DNA of 64,000 nt from Coneutiohabitans thermophilus (GCA_034505235.1 JAPDQY010000002.1:26239-90238); one strand, 5' to 3'. Positions 16,280-25,976 are shown, numbered from the stretch's first letter. The notes: a model not told the origin generated them from the letters alone. Translations and numbers: made by a program.

Positions 16280-16816
16280 ATGTTCGGCTCACGACTCATG
16301 TTTCTCGTTGCCGCCGTGATATTCACAGCCTGCATGGCCAAAGGCGGAAAATCCGCCGGGAATGAGCATGCCGCGGTTGGCGACAGCAGCCGCACTTTCA
16401 AGCCGTTGCAGAAGACCCGCGAGCAGTGGCGCCAGTTGCTCTCGCCGGAAGCGTATGGCGTGTTGTTCGAGGAAAACACGGAGCCTCCCTTTACCAGCCC
16501 GCTCAATCGGGAGAAGCGCCGGGGGACGTTCATTTGTGCGGCATGCTACCTGCCGCTTTTTTCCTCGGAAGCCAAATTCGAAAGCGGCACGGGCTGGCCG
16601 AGTTTTTTCAAGCCCATTGCGCCCGCCCATATCGCCACCAAAACCGACTACAAGCTGATGCTGCCGCGCACGGAGTACCACTGCGCACGCTGCGGCGGCC
16701 ATCAGGGCCACGTGTTTGATGACGGCCCGCCGCCCACCGGCCAGCGCTGGTGCAACAATGGTGTCGCGCTGAAATTCATTCCCGAAGGCGAGCCACTGCC
16801 GGCGCTGCGCGACTAG
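16280..16816 (+). CDS. msrB: Peptide-methionine (R)-S-oxide reductase, lipoprotein form
   Basis: 178 residues. It reduces methionine-R-sulfoxide in proteins. The start at 16280 (MFGSRLMFLVAAVIFTAC) gives a lipoprotein signal with a TAC lipobox Cys, so the enzyme is exported and anchored. AGGAGGT lies 11 bases upstream. The SelR domain shows both zinc pairs, CAAC (about residue 86) and CARC (about 134), the FESGTGWPSFF substrate motif, GHVFDDGPPPTGQRWC and the catalytic Cys in RWCNNG (about 157). The usual RYCIN is replaced by RWCNN, a mild variation. It is followed after 150 bases by an msrA gene that also encodes a lipoprotein, so both stereoisomers can be repaired in the envelope. Confidence 0.93.
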   Translation: MFGSRLMFLVAAVIFTACMAKGGKSAGNEHAAVGDSSRTFKPLQKTREQWRQLLSPEAYGVLFEENTEPPFTSPLNREKRRGTFICAACYLPLFSSEAKFESGTGWPSFFKPIAPAHIATKTDYKLMLPRTEYHCARCGGHQGHVFDDGPPPTGQRWCNNGVALKFIPEGEPLPALRD

Positions 16817-16967
16817 CCGGCGCCGTTTCCCAAATCCCTTGCAATAGCAGCGCCCAGCAACGGCTTGACCATTGCAGCGGCCGTATTGTTTTGCTCGTCC
16901 GCGAGCCGCGGCGGGCGGACGCCGTTTGCCACTTTAACCCTTGACCATAATCTCGGGAGCCAGTCAC

Positions 16968-17597
16968 ATGAGAACACTTTTGGTTGCAGCCGCACTGCTG
17001 CTTTTCTCCTGCCAATCTTCGGGACAGGACAGTCACAAGGCTTCACCGGCACCGGCGAGCGCAGTGCCGGCACAGCATCTCGCCCAGGCAACCTTTGCAG
17101 GTGGCTGCTTCTGGTGCATGGAAGCGCCGTTTGATGAAGTAGCGGGCGTGGTGGCCACGACCTCGGGCTATACCGGCGGCAACACGAGCAATCCCACTTA
17201 TGAAGAAGTTTCTGCCGGTGGAACCGGCCATGCGGAAGCCGTGCAGGTGGTTTACGATTCCACCCGCACCAGCTACGCCCAACTGCTCGAAGTGTTTTGG
17301 CACAACATCGATCCGCTCACGCCCAACCGGCAGTTTTGCGATGCCGGCACACAATACCGCTCGGCAATCTTCTATCACAATGAAGAGCAGCGCCGGCTGG
17401 CAGAAGCCTCCCGGCAGCGACTGGCGGGCCGCTTTTCTCAACCGATCGTCACCCAGATCGTTCCGCTCGAGGTCTTTTATCCCGCCGAAGAATATCATCA
17501 AGATTTCTACCGGAAGAATCCGTTGCGCTACAAAGCCTATCGCAGTGGTTGCGGCCGCGACCGGCGGCTGCAGGAGCTGTGGGGCGGGCAGAAATGA
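16968..17597 (+). CDS. msrA: Peptide-methionine (S)-S-oxide reductase, lipoprotein form
   Basis: 209 residues. It repairs methionine-S-sulfoxide. The ATG at 16968 follows GGGAG by about eight bases and starts a lipoprotein signal (LLVAAALLLFSC). The catalytic motif GGCFWCME is at about residue 45. The family blocks SGYTGG, NPTYEEVSAGGTGHAEAVQVVYD, FWHNIDP and QYRSAIFYHNEEQ follow. It ends in a GCGRDRRLQELWG tail. Envelope location is inferred from the lipobox. It pairs with the msrB gene just upstream and is divergent from a multihaem cytochrome, which suggests an envelope redox-repair role, although the electron donor is not evident here. Confidence 0.93.
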   Translation: MRTLLVAAALLLFSCQSSGQDSHKASPAPASAVPAQHLAQATFAGGCFWCMEAPFDEVAGVVATTSGYTGGNTSNPTYEEVSAGGTGHAEAVQVVYDSTRTSYAQLLEVFWHNIDPLTPNRQFCDAGTQYRSAIFYHNEEQRRLAEASRQRLAGRFSQPIVTQIVPLEVFYPAEEYHQDFYRKNPLRYKAYRSGCGRDRRLQELWGGQK

Positions 17598-17664
17598 GAC
17601 CCTCGCGATCACGGTCCGCTCGCGCAGCCTCACAGCTGTCCGGAACAAAACAGAGGAGGAGGGC

Positions 17665-18633
17665 ATGATTCTCGCCGGCGACATTGGCGGCACCAAAGCG
17701 CGTCTGGCATGGTATCGGTTCGAGCACGGCAGCCTTGTTCGTGAGAATACGGCCACCTTTGCGGTGCGCGATTATGCCAGCCTCGCCGAGGTGGTGGCGG
17801 CATTTGTGACCCGTTTTCCAGCGCGCGCGGCACGCGCCTGTCTCGGCGTGCCCGGGCCGGTGATCCAGGGACGGGCACAGGCGGCCAATCTGCCCTGGCA
17901 GCTCGACGAACAGCAGCTCCAGAAAGCGCTGGGCCTGACACACGTGAAGTTGGTGAATGATTTGTTCGCGACCGCTGCGGCCATTCCTCTGTTGACCGCC
18001 GGGGACTTGATCACCCTCAACCCGGGTGAGGCGCCGGCCGGGGAGGCGACCTATGCGGTGCTGGCGCCCGGCACCGGTCTGGGCCAGGGGTTTTACCACA
18101 GTCGCGCCGGCGTGCTGCCTTCCGAAGGCGGCCATGTCGATTTCGCGCCCACCACTGAAATCGAAATCGAGTTGCTGCGGTTTTTGCGCACACGCTTCCC
18201 GCGCGTCAGCTTTGAGCGGGTTTTGTCCGGACCGGGTTTGGTGAATATCTATGAATTTCTCCGGGAGACCGGCCGCGCACCAGAGCCGCCGAAGTTGCGC
18301 CAACGTCTGCAGTGTGAAGACCCGGCGGCGGTGATTGCAACCGCTGGTCTGGCCGATGAATTTCCAATTTGCGCGCAAGCCCTGGACCTCTTTGCCGCGA
18401 TTCTCGGTGCACAAGCGGGAAATCTGGTGCTCACCCTGCTGGCAACCGGTGGTGTCTACCTGGGCGGCGGCGTGTCGATGAAAATCGCGCGCAAGCTGCA
18501 GGACGGCACCGTGCTGAAAGCCTTCCTGAACAAAGGCCGGCTGTCCGACCTGGTGAAGAAAACGCCTTTGCACATCATTCGGGATGATCAGGTGGCGCTG
18601 CGCGGTGCCGCTGCGCTGGCTGCCCGGCTTTAG
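17665..18633 (+). CDS. glk: Glucokinase (Glk family)
   Basis: 322 residues, the normal size for the E. coli-type glucokinase family. It phosphorylates glucose to glucose-6-phosphate. The protein opens with the ATP-binding phosphate loop GDIGGTKARLAW. It has LGVPGPV, VKLVNDLFA, LAPGTGLGQGFYH and the LPSEGGHVDFAP sugar-binding motif, then GGVYLGGGV near the C-terminus. The ATG at 17665 follows GAGGAGGAGGG. It lies 67 bases after msrA. Together with the transaldolase/phosphoglucose isomerase fusion at 23133 it supports hexose phosphate metabolism in this region. Confidence 0.92.
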   Translation: MILAGDIGGTKARLAWYRFEHGSLVRENTATFAVRDYASLAEVVAAFVTRFPARAARACLGVPGPVIQGRAQAANLPWQLDEQQLQKALGLTHVKLVNDLFATAAAIPLLTAGDLITLNPGEAPAGEATYAVLAPGTGLGQGFYHSRAGVLPSEGGHVDFAPTTEIEIELLRFLRTRFPRVSFERVLSGPGLVNIYEFLRETGRAPEPPKLRQRLQCEDPAAVIATAGLADEFPICAQALDLFAAILGAQAGNLVLTLLATGGVYLGGGVSMKIARKLQDGTVLKAFLNKGRLSDLVKKTPLHIIRDDQVALRGAAALAARL

Positions 18634-18733
18634 GCCGGTTGCCACGCCATGCGTCCGGCAACCATTGCTCAGGTCTTTTCCCCGACTCCTTCCCCTTGAT
18701 GACAACGGTTTGATGACTTTCATGCGCAGGGAT

Positions 18734-18845
18734 TTCCCCGCCCAAGCCGGGGAAGGCGAAAAAACACACCAAAAGAAAGGCGGGGCAAGAGCAAAAACAC
18801 CATGCTTTCTGCAAAGTCCGGTCAGCACCGGCTTTCTGCTTTTTA
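18734..18845 (+). terminator. Possible weak terminator region after glk
   Basis: Two hairpins lie in the 293-base gap after glk: TTCCCCG-N7-CGGGGAA (18734-18754), and CCGGT-CAGC-ACCGG (18818-18831) followed by CTTTCTGCTTTTT. The second has a T-rich tail but a short stem, so termination is possible rather than clear. Confidence 0.3.
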
Positions 18846-18926
18846 TCCCGCCACGCCCGGCTTGCCTTTTGCCAAAACTCTGCTTTATTCCTGGGGCAGC
18901 GGTGACGCGTGAAAGGAGGAGAGAAG

Positions 18927-21755
18927 ATGGATTTGCATGCCGCCCTGGTGGCGCTGCTCGAGCCCGGCCGTGTTTTGACCCGCCCACTTGATTTGATTGC
19001 CTACGCCAGCGATGCCAGTTCTTACCGTCTTATCCCGCAGGCGGTGGTGCTGCCCAAATCCCTGCGTGAAATCCAGGCCTTGTTCGTTTTTGCCCGCGCC
19101 AATCGCATCCCGTTGACGTTTCGCACCGCCGGCACGAGCCTGTCGGGCCAGGCGGTCACCTCCGGCATCCTGGTGGAGGTGGCGCGCCATTGGAAGAAAA
19201 TTCAGGTGGAGGATGAAGGCCGGCGCGTGCGGGTGCAGCCCGGCGTCATCGGCAGCCACGTGAATGCGGTGCTCAGACCCTACGGCCGGCGCCTGGGCCC
19301 GGATCCGGCTTCGATCGACGCCTGCATGATGGGCGGCATTCTCGCCAACAACGCCAGCGGCATGTGCTGTGGGGTGGTGGAGAATTCCTATCACACCCTC
19401 GCCACGATCACTTACCTGCTCCCCAACGGGGTGGTGGTGAACACCGCCGAGGCTGACGCCGATGAACGCCTGCGCCAGCAGGCGCCGGCATTGCACCGCG
19501 GCATTCTCGCACTCAAACAGCGCGTCACAGCCGATGACAGCTTGTGCGTCCGCATTCGCGCAAAATACCGCATGAAAAACACCACCGGTTATTCGCTCAA
19601 CGCGCTGCTCGATTTCAATGAGCCGGCGGAGATTCTCGGCCATTTGATGATCGGCTCGGAGGGCACGCTGGGATTCATTGCCGAGGCTGTGCTGCACACG
19701 CTGCCCGCTTATCCCCTGCGCTACACCGGCCTGCTCACCTTCGCCGCGGTGCAGCATGCCGGCAGCGCCATCCTGCCGCTGCGGGATTCCGGTGCGCGCG
19801 CGCTCGAGATCATGGATCGCGCCGCTTTGCGGTCGGTGGAGCATCTCGCCGGCGCGCCCGCTTTGTTGAAAGCACTGCCGGAGGGCGCTGCGGGGCTTTT
19901 GGTCGAGTATCAATGCACCACACCGGAGGAACTGCAGCAGGCGCGCCAGGCCGCGCAGCAGGTGTGCCGCACACTCACGCTGCTGCATCCGCCTGTCTTC
20001 ACGGAGGAGGCCGCCGCCCAAGCCTTGCTGTGGAAACTGCGCAAGGGCCTGTTTCCCGCCATTGGCGCGCTGCGGCCGCAGGGTACGACCGTGATCATCG
20101 AAGACGTGGCCTTCCAAGTGGAGCGGCTGGCGGAGGCCATCACTGATCTGCAGGAGTTGTTTCACGAATTTGGCTATCACGAGGCGATCATCTTCGGCCA
20201 TGCCAAGGACGGCAATCTGCATTTCGTGATCACGCCCTCGTTCAATACCGACGCGGAAATTGAACGCTACGAGCATTTCATGGCCAGCCTGGTAAAGCTG
20301 GTGGTGGAGAAGTATGACGGCGCCCTGAAAGCAGAGCACGGCACCGGCCGGAATATTGCGCCCTTCGTCGAGGCGGAATGGGGAAGAACGGCCTTCGCGA
20401 TCATGAAGGAATTGAAGCGGCTGGTGGATCCCGATGGCTTTCTTAATCCCGGCGTGATCATCAATGACGATCCCCGCGCGCACGTGCGGCACTTGAAGAC
20501 GCTGCCGGTGGTGGAGACCGAAGTAGACAAGTGCATCGAGTGCGGCTTCTGTGAGCCACACTGTCCGAGCCGCCGCCTGACCCTGACCCCACGCCAGCGC
20601 ATCGTCGTGCGCCGTGAAATCGCGCGGCAACGTGCCGCCTGCAGCCACGCTGCAAGTTTGACATCCGTGCTCGGCGATTACCAGTATGCCGGCCTTGAGA
20701 CCTGCGCCGTGGATGGTCTGTGTGCCACAGCCTGTCCGGTTGCAATCAACACCGGCGAGCTGGTCAAGCGACTGCGCAGCGAAGGTCATTCTGAAAAAGC
20801 CAGCCGCCGGGCTTTGCAGGTGGCACGCCGGCTGTTGATTATGGAAAAAGCACTGCGTTTTGCCAACCGCAGCGCGCATTGGACGGCACGTGTGCTGGGC
20901 GACAAGACTCTCCTGAAAATGACGCAGACGGCCGAGCGCCTGCTCCAAACACCGCTGCCGAAATGGCATCATGCCATGCCACCGCCGCCACGACGCATTC
21001 CAAGGACAGGACGGGAGGGAGCGTATGCGGTTTATTTTCCCGCCTGCCTGACGCGGATCATGGGAGGCCCGCCCGCCGGACAACGTGCGCTGCCGGAATT
21101 GCTGCCGCTGCTGGCGGAACGTGCCGGCTTGCCGGTGTGGATTCCCTCCGATAGCGCGGGGCATTGTTGCGGCATGCCGTTTGGCTCCAAAGGCTATACC
21201 GCAGCCTATCACGCAACGCTGCGCCGGATGATCGCGAAATGCTGGGCCTGGTCCGACGAAGGCCGGTTGCCGATCGTGATCGATGCCAGCTCCTGCGCGC
21301 ACACTCTGCGCTCGTGCGCGCAGGATTTGACGGGGGAGGATCTCCAGCGCTGGCGTCAGCTCACCATTCTCGACAGCGTGGAATTCGTGCACGACCGGCT
21401 GCTGAGCCGGCTGCAACCCCGCCGTCTGTCCGAGGCCGTAATGTTGCACCCCAACTGTGCGACGCGCAAACTTGGCCTGACCGACAGGCTGCAGCAGCTC
21501 GCCGCCGCCTGCGCGGAATCTGTCGCCATTCCCGTGCAGCTCGATTGCTGTGCCTTTGCCGGCGACCGGGGTTTGCTCTTCCCGGAGCTGACCCAATCCG
21601 CCACGGCAGTGGAGGCGGCCGAGGTCAATGCCGGCAACTATGACGGCTATTACTCCAGCAATCTCACTTGTGAAATGGGCATGACGCTCGCGACCGGCCG
21701 GCGCTATCAGTCGATTCTTTATCTCGTCGAGCGCGCCACCCGCAAAGCGTCATGA
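18927..21755 (+). CDS. Fused FAD/Fe-S D-lactate dehydrogenase-like oxidoreductase
   Basis: 942 residues. Residues about 1-480 form a FAD-binding (FAD_binding_4) plus FAD-oxidase C-terminal domain: TFRTAGTSLSGQAVTSGI, DPASIDACMMGGILANNASGM, and HAKDGNLHFV in the C-terminal cap. Two 4Fe-4S motifs follow: CIECGFCEPHCPS (about 535) and CAVDGLCATACPV (about 592). Two cysteine-rich (CCG) modules complete it: HCCGMPFGSKG (about 746) and CCAFAGDRG (about 873). This GlcD-plus-Fe-S architecture is typical of membrane-associated D-lactate or 2-hydroxyglutarate dehydrogenases (YdiJ/Dld-II type) feeding electrons to quinones. The ATG at 18927 follows GGAGGAG. Substrate specificity is not certain. It is followed by gltS after 76 bases. 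Confidence 0.85.
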   Translation: MDLHAALVALLEPGRVLTRPLDLIAYASDASSYRLIPQAVVLPKSLREIQALFVFARANRIPLTFRTAGTSLSGQAVTSGILVEVARHWKKIQVEDEGRRVRVQPGVIGSHVNAVLRPYGRRLGPDPASIDACMMGGILANNASGMCCGVVENSYHTLATITYLLPNGVVVNTAEADADERLRQQAPALHRGILALKQRVTADDSLCVRIRAKYRMKNTTGYSLNALLDFNEPAEILGHLMIGSEGTLGFIAEAVLHTLPAYPLRYTGLLTFAAVQHAGSAILPLRDSGARALEIMDRAALRSVEHLAGAPALLKALPEGAAGLLVEYQCTTPEELQQARQAAQQVCRTLTLLHPPVFTEEAAAQALLWKLRKGLFPAIGALRPQGTTVIIEDVAFQVERLAEAITDLQELFHEFGYHEAIIFGHAKDGNLHFVITPSFNTDAEIERYEHFMASLVKLVVEKYDGALKAEHGTGRNIAPFVEAEWGRTAFAIMKELKRLVDPDGFLNPGVIINDDPRAHVRHLKTLPVVETEVDKCIECGFCEPHCPSRRLTLTPRQRIVVRREIARQRAACSHAASLTSVLGDYQYAGLETCAVDGLCATACPVAINTGELVKRLRSEGHSEKASRRALQVARRLLIMEKALRFANRSAHWTARVLGDKTLLKMTQTAERLLQTPLPKWHHAMPPPPRRIPRTGREGAYAVYFPACLTRIMGGPPAGQRALPELLPLLAERAGLPVWIPSDSAGHCCGMPFGSKGYTAAYHATLRRMIAKCWAWSDEGRLPIVIDASSCAHTLRSCAQDLTGEDLQRWRQLTILDSVEFVHDRLLSRLQPRRLSEAVMLHPNCATRKLGLTDRLQQLAAACAESVAIPVQLDCCAFAGDRGLLFPELTQSATAVEAAEVNAGNYDGYYSSNLTCEMGMTLATGRRYQSILYLVERATRKAS

Positions 21756-21831
21756 GCAGAAAACCGCCAGCGGGCAAGATCGTGCCCAGAGCACCGGTGC
21801 GATGGCCGGGCTGTGGCGTTGAGGAGCGTGC

Positions 21832-23040
21832 ATGTTAAAACTCGATTTGATTCAAACTCTGGCCTTTGCCGGCCTGGCGCTGTATCTCGGCCATTTTCTG
21901 CGCCGCCTCGTTCCCGTGCTGGCGCGCTACAACCTGCCGGCGCCGGTGCTCGGCGGTTTGCTGGTGGCCGGAATTGTCACAGCCGGCCGGCGGTTTGACA
22001 TGACCTTCTTTGCGTTCGACACGACACTGCAAAGCCCGCTGATGATTGCCTTCTTCACAGCCATCGGCTTCGGCGCCAGCTTGGCGCTGCTCAAACGCGG
22101 CGGCCCGCAGGTGCTGATTCTGTTTCTCTGCGCCACCCTCGGTGCGGTGGTACAAAACCTTCTCGGCATGGCGCTGGCAAAACCGCTGGGCATTCATCCC
22201 CTGATTGGCGTGATCAGCGGATCGTTGACTCTCGCCGGCGGGCCGGCGACCGGTCTGGCATTTGCGCCATTGTTCGAGCAGGCGGGTATTCCCGGCGCCG
22301 CCACCATTGCGATTGCCGCGGCGATGGCCGGCATCATCGCGGCCAGCGTACTGGGCGGACCGCTGGCCACTCTATTGATCGAACGCTTTCAGCTCAAGCC
22401 CAATCCTCGGTCGCACGAAAACGAGGCTGTGTTGCAGCCGGAAGCACCAGCGCCTGCCCGGGGGGCAGCGCAAAATACGGAAGCCGCCGTTCTGCTTAAG
22501 AGTGTGACTCTGCTGCTGGTGGTGATGTGGCTGGGCGCATGGCTCAGCGCCGGCTTGAAGGCCATGGGTGTAACCTTGCCGGCATATATCGGCGCGATGG
22601 TGGTGGCCGCGCTGGTGCGCAACCTTGATGATGCCACCGGCAAGTTCGGGTTGCCGCATCGCACGGTGGAAGCTTTGGGCACGGCGGCGCTGACGTTGTT
22701 CATCGTGCTAGCACTGATGACGCTGAAGCTGTGGGAGCTCGCCGGCCTGGCGCTGCCGCTACTCGTGATCCTGGCGGCGCAGGTGGCAATGATGGCGCTG
22801 GTTTGTCTCTGGCCGATGTTCCGCCTGCTGGGGCATGATTACGATGCCGCGGTGATGGTGAGCGGCTTCTGCGGCTTCATGCTCGGCACCACCGCCAATG
22901 CCATGGCCAACATGGAAGCCCTGGTGGAGCGCTATGGTCCGGCGCCGCGCGCGTTTCTGGTGGTGCCAATGATCGGCGCCTTCTTCATCGACTTCAGCAA
23001 CGCCTTGCTGCTGACCGCCTGTGTCAATCTGTTTAAATGA
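21832..23040 (+). CDS. gltS: Sodium/glutamate symporter GltS-like
   Basis: 402 residues, all-membrane, about ten to eleven transmembrane helices in two inverted halves. It carries ESS-family hallmarks: LYLGHFLRRLVPVLARYNLPAPVLGGLL near the N-terminus, GVISGSLTLAGGPATGLAF in the middle, and FCGFMLGTTANAMANMEAL in the second half. These two glycine-rich loops are the substrate and sodium re-entrant loops of GltS. It imports glutamate with sodium in characterised relatives. The ATG at 21832 follows GAGGAG. It lies between the lactate dehydrogenase-like gene and a sugar-phosphate enzyme. Confidence 0.9.
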   Translation: MLKLDLIQTLAFAGLALYLGHFLRRLVPVLARYNLPAPVLGGLLVAGIVTAGRRFDMTFFAFDTTLQSPLMIAFFTAIGFGASLALLKRGGPQVLILFLCATLGAVVQNLLGMALAKPLGIHPLIGVISGSLTLAGGPATGLAFAPLFEQAGIPGAATIAIAAAMAGIIAASVLGGPLATLLIERFQLKPNPRSHENEAVLQPEAPAPARGAAQNTEAAVLLKSVTLLLVVMWLGAWLSAGLKAMGVTLPAYIGAMVVAALVRNLDDATGKFGLPHRTVEALGTAALTLFIVLALMTLKLWELAGLALPLLVILAAQVAMMALVCLWPMFRLLGHDYDAAVMVSGFCGFMLGTTANAMANMEALVERYGPAPRAFLVVPMIGAFFIDFSNALLLTACVNLFK

Positions 23041-23042
23041 AA

Positions 23043-23091
23043 TGACCGGGTGCGCCCCGACAGTCGGGCGAACCTGCCGCACACCCGGTCA
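23043..23091 (+). promoter_or_regulatory. Nested hairpin between gltS and tal-pgi
   Basis: TGACCGGGTG (23043-23052) is perfectly complementary to CACCCGGTCA (23082-23091). Inside it CGCCCCGA-CAG-TCGGGCG forms a second stem with one bulge. There is no T-tract. It could be a leader structure of the downstream gene, a processing site or a weak terminator. Confidence 0.4.
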
Positions 23092-23132
23092 AGCTCATCA
23101 AATTGTCAAGGACAAGTCAACGAGAGAATCAC

Positions 23133-25940
23133 ATGTCCAAATTGCACGAACTTGCCGAGGCCGGTCAATCTCCCTGGTATGAAGGTTTGCGCCGCGCCTG
23201 CCTGACCAGCGGCGAACTGGCCGGTTGGCTCGAACGCGGCGTGCGCGGCCTGAACGCGAATTGGAACGTCATGGCAAATGCCATAGCCGGCAGCGCCGAT
23301 TACGACGCTGATCTGATCCGCCTCGCTCAGGCAGGCACGCCCATGGCGGAAATTCAGGAAATATTAATTCGGGACGATGCGGCGCGCGCCGCTGATCTGC
23401 TCAAGCCGGTTTACGACGCGACTGCCGGCCGCGATGGGTACGTCAGCCTCGATCTCGACCCGCTCCCGGCCCACGATCCCGCGGCCACGATCACTGCGGC
23501 ACAGCGGCTTTTCGCCGCGTTGAACCGTCCGAATGTGATGATCAAAATTCCCGCCACGCCGGCCGCCCTGCCGGCGATCACCGATTTGATCGCTGCCGGC
23601 GTGAACCTCAACGTAACCCTGATTTTTGATCTGCCAACCTATGAGCAGGTGGCCGGGGCCTTTCTGGCCGGACTCGAGCAGCGCCTGGGTCACGGCGAAG
23701 CACTCCATTCCGTGGCCGCCGTGGCCTCGTTTCACGTCGGAGAGATTGATGCCGCACTCGCGCCGTTGCTGGCGGCAAAAGGGGAAAGCGACCTGCTGAA
23801 CAGGCCCGGCGTTGCCTGCGCCAGGCTGCTTTACCAAAAATTTCAGGAAATTTTTCAAGGCCCGCGCTGGCAGAAACTCGCCGCTGCCGGTGCGCAACCG
23901 CAGCGGCTGCTGTGGAGCAGCACCAGCATGAACAATCCCCTGTTCCCCGACACCTTCTATGTCGAAAATTTGACCGGGCCGCAGACTCTCTGCAGCATGA
24001 CACTCAGGACACTCACCGCCTTTCTTGATCATGGCAACACGGCGCCCATGCTGACCGCCGGCATCAGCGCGGCGCGCGCACAGCTTGCGCAGGTGGCGGC
24101 CCTGGGGATTGACATGCATGCGATCGCCCGGCAGCTCCTGCAGCAGAGTCTGCAGGCGCACACCCGGGCACTGGAGAGGCTGCGCGCTCATCTCGCGGAC
24201 AAGTTGCAACGTTTGCAGAGCGGACAGGCACGTCACCATTTCTTTTTGGGGAAGTATGAAGGTGCAGTCGCGGCGGCGCTGCAGGAGTTGCACGAGCACG
24301 CCATTCTGCCGCGGATCTGGCGGCATGATCACACGGTGTGGAAACCTCAACCCACCGAGATTACCAATCGCCTGGGCTGGCTGCACAGTCCGGAAGTGAT
24401 GCCGGCGGCCATTGCTGAAATCACCGCTTTTGTGGAGGAAGTGCGCGCTGCAGGCTTCACCCATGCCCTGCTGCTCGGCATGGGCGGCTCGAGTCTCGCG
24501 CCGGAGGTTTTCCGTTTCACCTTTGGCGTGCGGCCGGGATTTCTCGATCTTGCCGTGCTCGACAGCACCGATGCCGAGGCCGTTGCCGCACAGGCGCAAC
24601 GGCTGGATCCCGCCAAAACGCTGTTCCTCGTTTCGACAAAATCCGGCGGCACGGTGGAGACGTTTTCGTTCTTTAAATACTTTTACAACTTTGCGGCGCC
24701 ACGGGTCGGCAGGGACAAAGTTGGCAAACACTTCGTCGCGATCACGGATCCCGGCAGCGGTTTGGTGGATACGGCCGTCAAGTGGGGCTTCCGCAAGGTG
24801 TTTCTCAATGATCCCAACATCGGCGGCCGCTACTCCGCGCTTTCGTACTTCGGTCTGGTGCCGGCCGCGCTGCTGGGCGTGGATTTGCCCCGGCTGTTGG
24901 AACGCGCCGCGCTCATGGCATGCAACAGCGAGGGCTGCAATTCTCCCGTGGTGGGAGACAATATCTCTGCAAAGCTCGGCGCGATCCTGGGGGAAATGGC
25001 AGCCAGTGGTCGCGACAAAGTCACGCTGCTGGCCTCAACCGCCATTCGCCATTTTGGCACCTGGGCCGAGCAACTGATTGCGGAAAGCACCGGCAAGGAA
25101 GGCAGGGGCATTTTGCCGGTGGAAGGGGAGGAGGTGGCATCGCCGGCAGCCTATGCCGATGATCGTGTCTTCGTGCATCTGCGGCTGGGCGGGGACAATA
25201 CTCTCGCTGCCGCCCTCGCCGCCCTGCAGCAAGCCGGGCATCCCGTACTGCAATTCACCTGGCAGGATGAGTATGATCTCGGCGGCGAATTCTTTCGCTG
25301 GGAAATGGCCACGGCAGTGGCCAGCCGGCGGCTGGGCATCAATCCCTTCGATCAGCCCAATGTGGAATCCGCCAAAGTGTTGGCCCGGCAAATGGTGGCA
25401 GCCTATCAAAAGTCGGGACAGTTGCCCGAAGCCACACCCACGCTGCAGGTGGATGGCATTGCGGTTTATGCCGATTTTGCTGCCACCGATCTGTGGCAGG
25501 CGCTGCAACAATTCCTGGCGCCGGCAGAAAGGGCGGACGGGGCCCGCCCGCGCGCTTATGTCGCTTTGCAGGCTTACTTGCCGCCCGGTGCTGAAACCGA
25601 CGCGGCACTGCAGCAGATGCGCCGCCGGATCATGCGGCACTGGCGCTGTGCCACCACCGTCGGCTACGGCCCGCGCTTCCTTCATTCCACCGGCCAGCTT
25701 CACAAAGGCGATGCCGGCAACGGGCTCTTTATCCAATTTACCTCTGATCCCCGCCAGGATTTGCCGATTCCCGATGAAGCCGGCAGCGCCGCCTCTTCCA
25801 TGACCTTTGGCGTGCTCAAGCTGGCGCAGGCGCTCGGCGATCAGCAGGCCCTGCGCAATGCCGGTCGGCGCGTCATGCGTTTTCACCTCGGAACCGAGGT
25901 GGTGCGGCATCTGCAACGGCTGGCCGATTTGATTGCCTGA
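23133..25940 (+). CDS. Bifunctional transaldolase/glucose-6-phosphate isomerase
   Basis: 935 residues, a fusion of two complete enzymes. Residues about 1-370 are transaldolase (WLERGVRGLNANWNVMANAI opening, catalytic Lys in MIKIPATPAAL near 136, GVNLNVTLIFDLPTYE). Residues about 390-935 are phosphoglucose isomerase (LLGMGGSSLAPEVF near 451, STKSGGTVET near 500, GGRYSALSYFGLVPAALLG, and the C-terminal QFTWQDEYDLGGEFFRWE block). Fusions of this kind link the pentose phosphate pathway with upper glycolysis and are known in several phyla. The ATG at 23133 with GAGAG upstream is preferred over a TTG at 23103. With glk nearby it supports sugar phosphate interconversion. Confidence 0.92.
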   Translation: MSKLHELAEAGQSPWYEGLRRACLTSGELAGWLERGVRGLNANWNVMANAIAGSADYDADLIRLAQAGTPMAEIQEILIRDDAARAADLLKPVYDATAGRDGYVSLDLDPLPAHDPAATITAAQRLFAALNRPNVMIKIPATPAALPAITDLIAAGVNLNVTLIFDLPTYEQVAGAFLAGLEQRLGHGEALHSVAAVASFHVGEIDAALAPLLAAKGESDLLNRPGVACARLLYQKFQEIFQGPRWQKLAAAGAQPQRLLWSSTSMNNPLFPDTFYVENLTGPQTLCSMTLRTLTAFLDHGNTAPMLTAGISAARAQLAQVAALGIDMHAIARQLLQQSLQAHTRALERLRAHLADKLQRLQSGQARHHFFLGKYEGAVAAALQELHEHAILPRIWRHDHTVWKPQPTEITNRLGWLHSPEVMPAAIAEITAFVEEVRAAGFTHALLLGMGGSSLAPEVFRFTFGVRPGFLDLAVLDSTDAEAVAAQAQRLDPAKTLFLVSTKSGGTVETFSFFKYFYNFAAPRVGRDKVGKHFVAITDPGSGLVDTAVKWGFRKVFLNDPNIGGRYSALSYFGLVPAALLGVDLPRLLERAALMACNSEGCNSPVVGDNISAKLGAILGEMAASGRDKVTLLASTAIRHFGTWAEQLIAESTGKEGRGILPVEGEEVASPAAYADDRVFVHLRLGGDNTLAAALAALQQAGHPVLQFTWQDEYDLGGEFFRWEMATAVASRRLGINPFDQPNVESAKVLARQMVAAYQKSGQLPEATPTLQVDGIAVYADFAATDLWQALQQFLAPAERADGARPRAYVALQAYLPPGAETDAALQQMRRRIMRHWRCATTVGYGPRFLHSTGQLHKGDAGNGLFIQFTSDPRQDLPIPDEAGSAASSMTFGVLKLAQALGDQQALRNAGRRVMRFHLGTEVVRHLQRLADLIA

Positions 25941-25976
25941 TCACGGACAGGATTTGTCGTATTGCGGGATGACATC

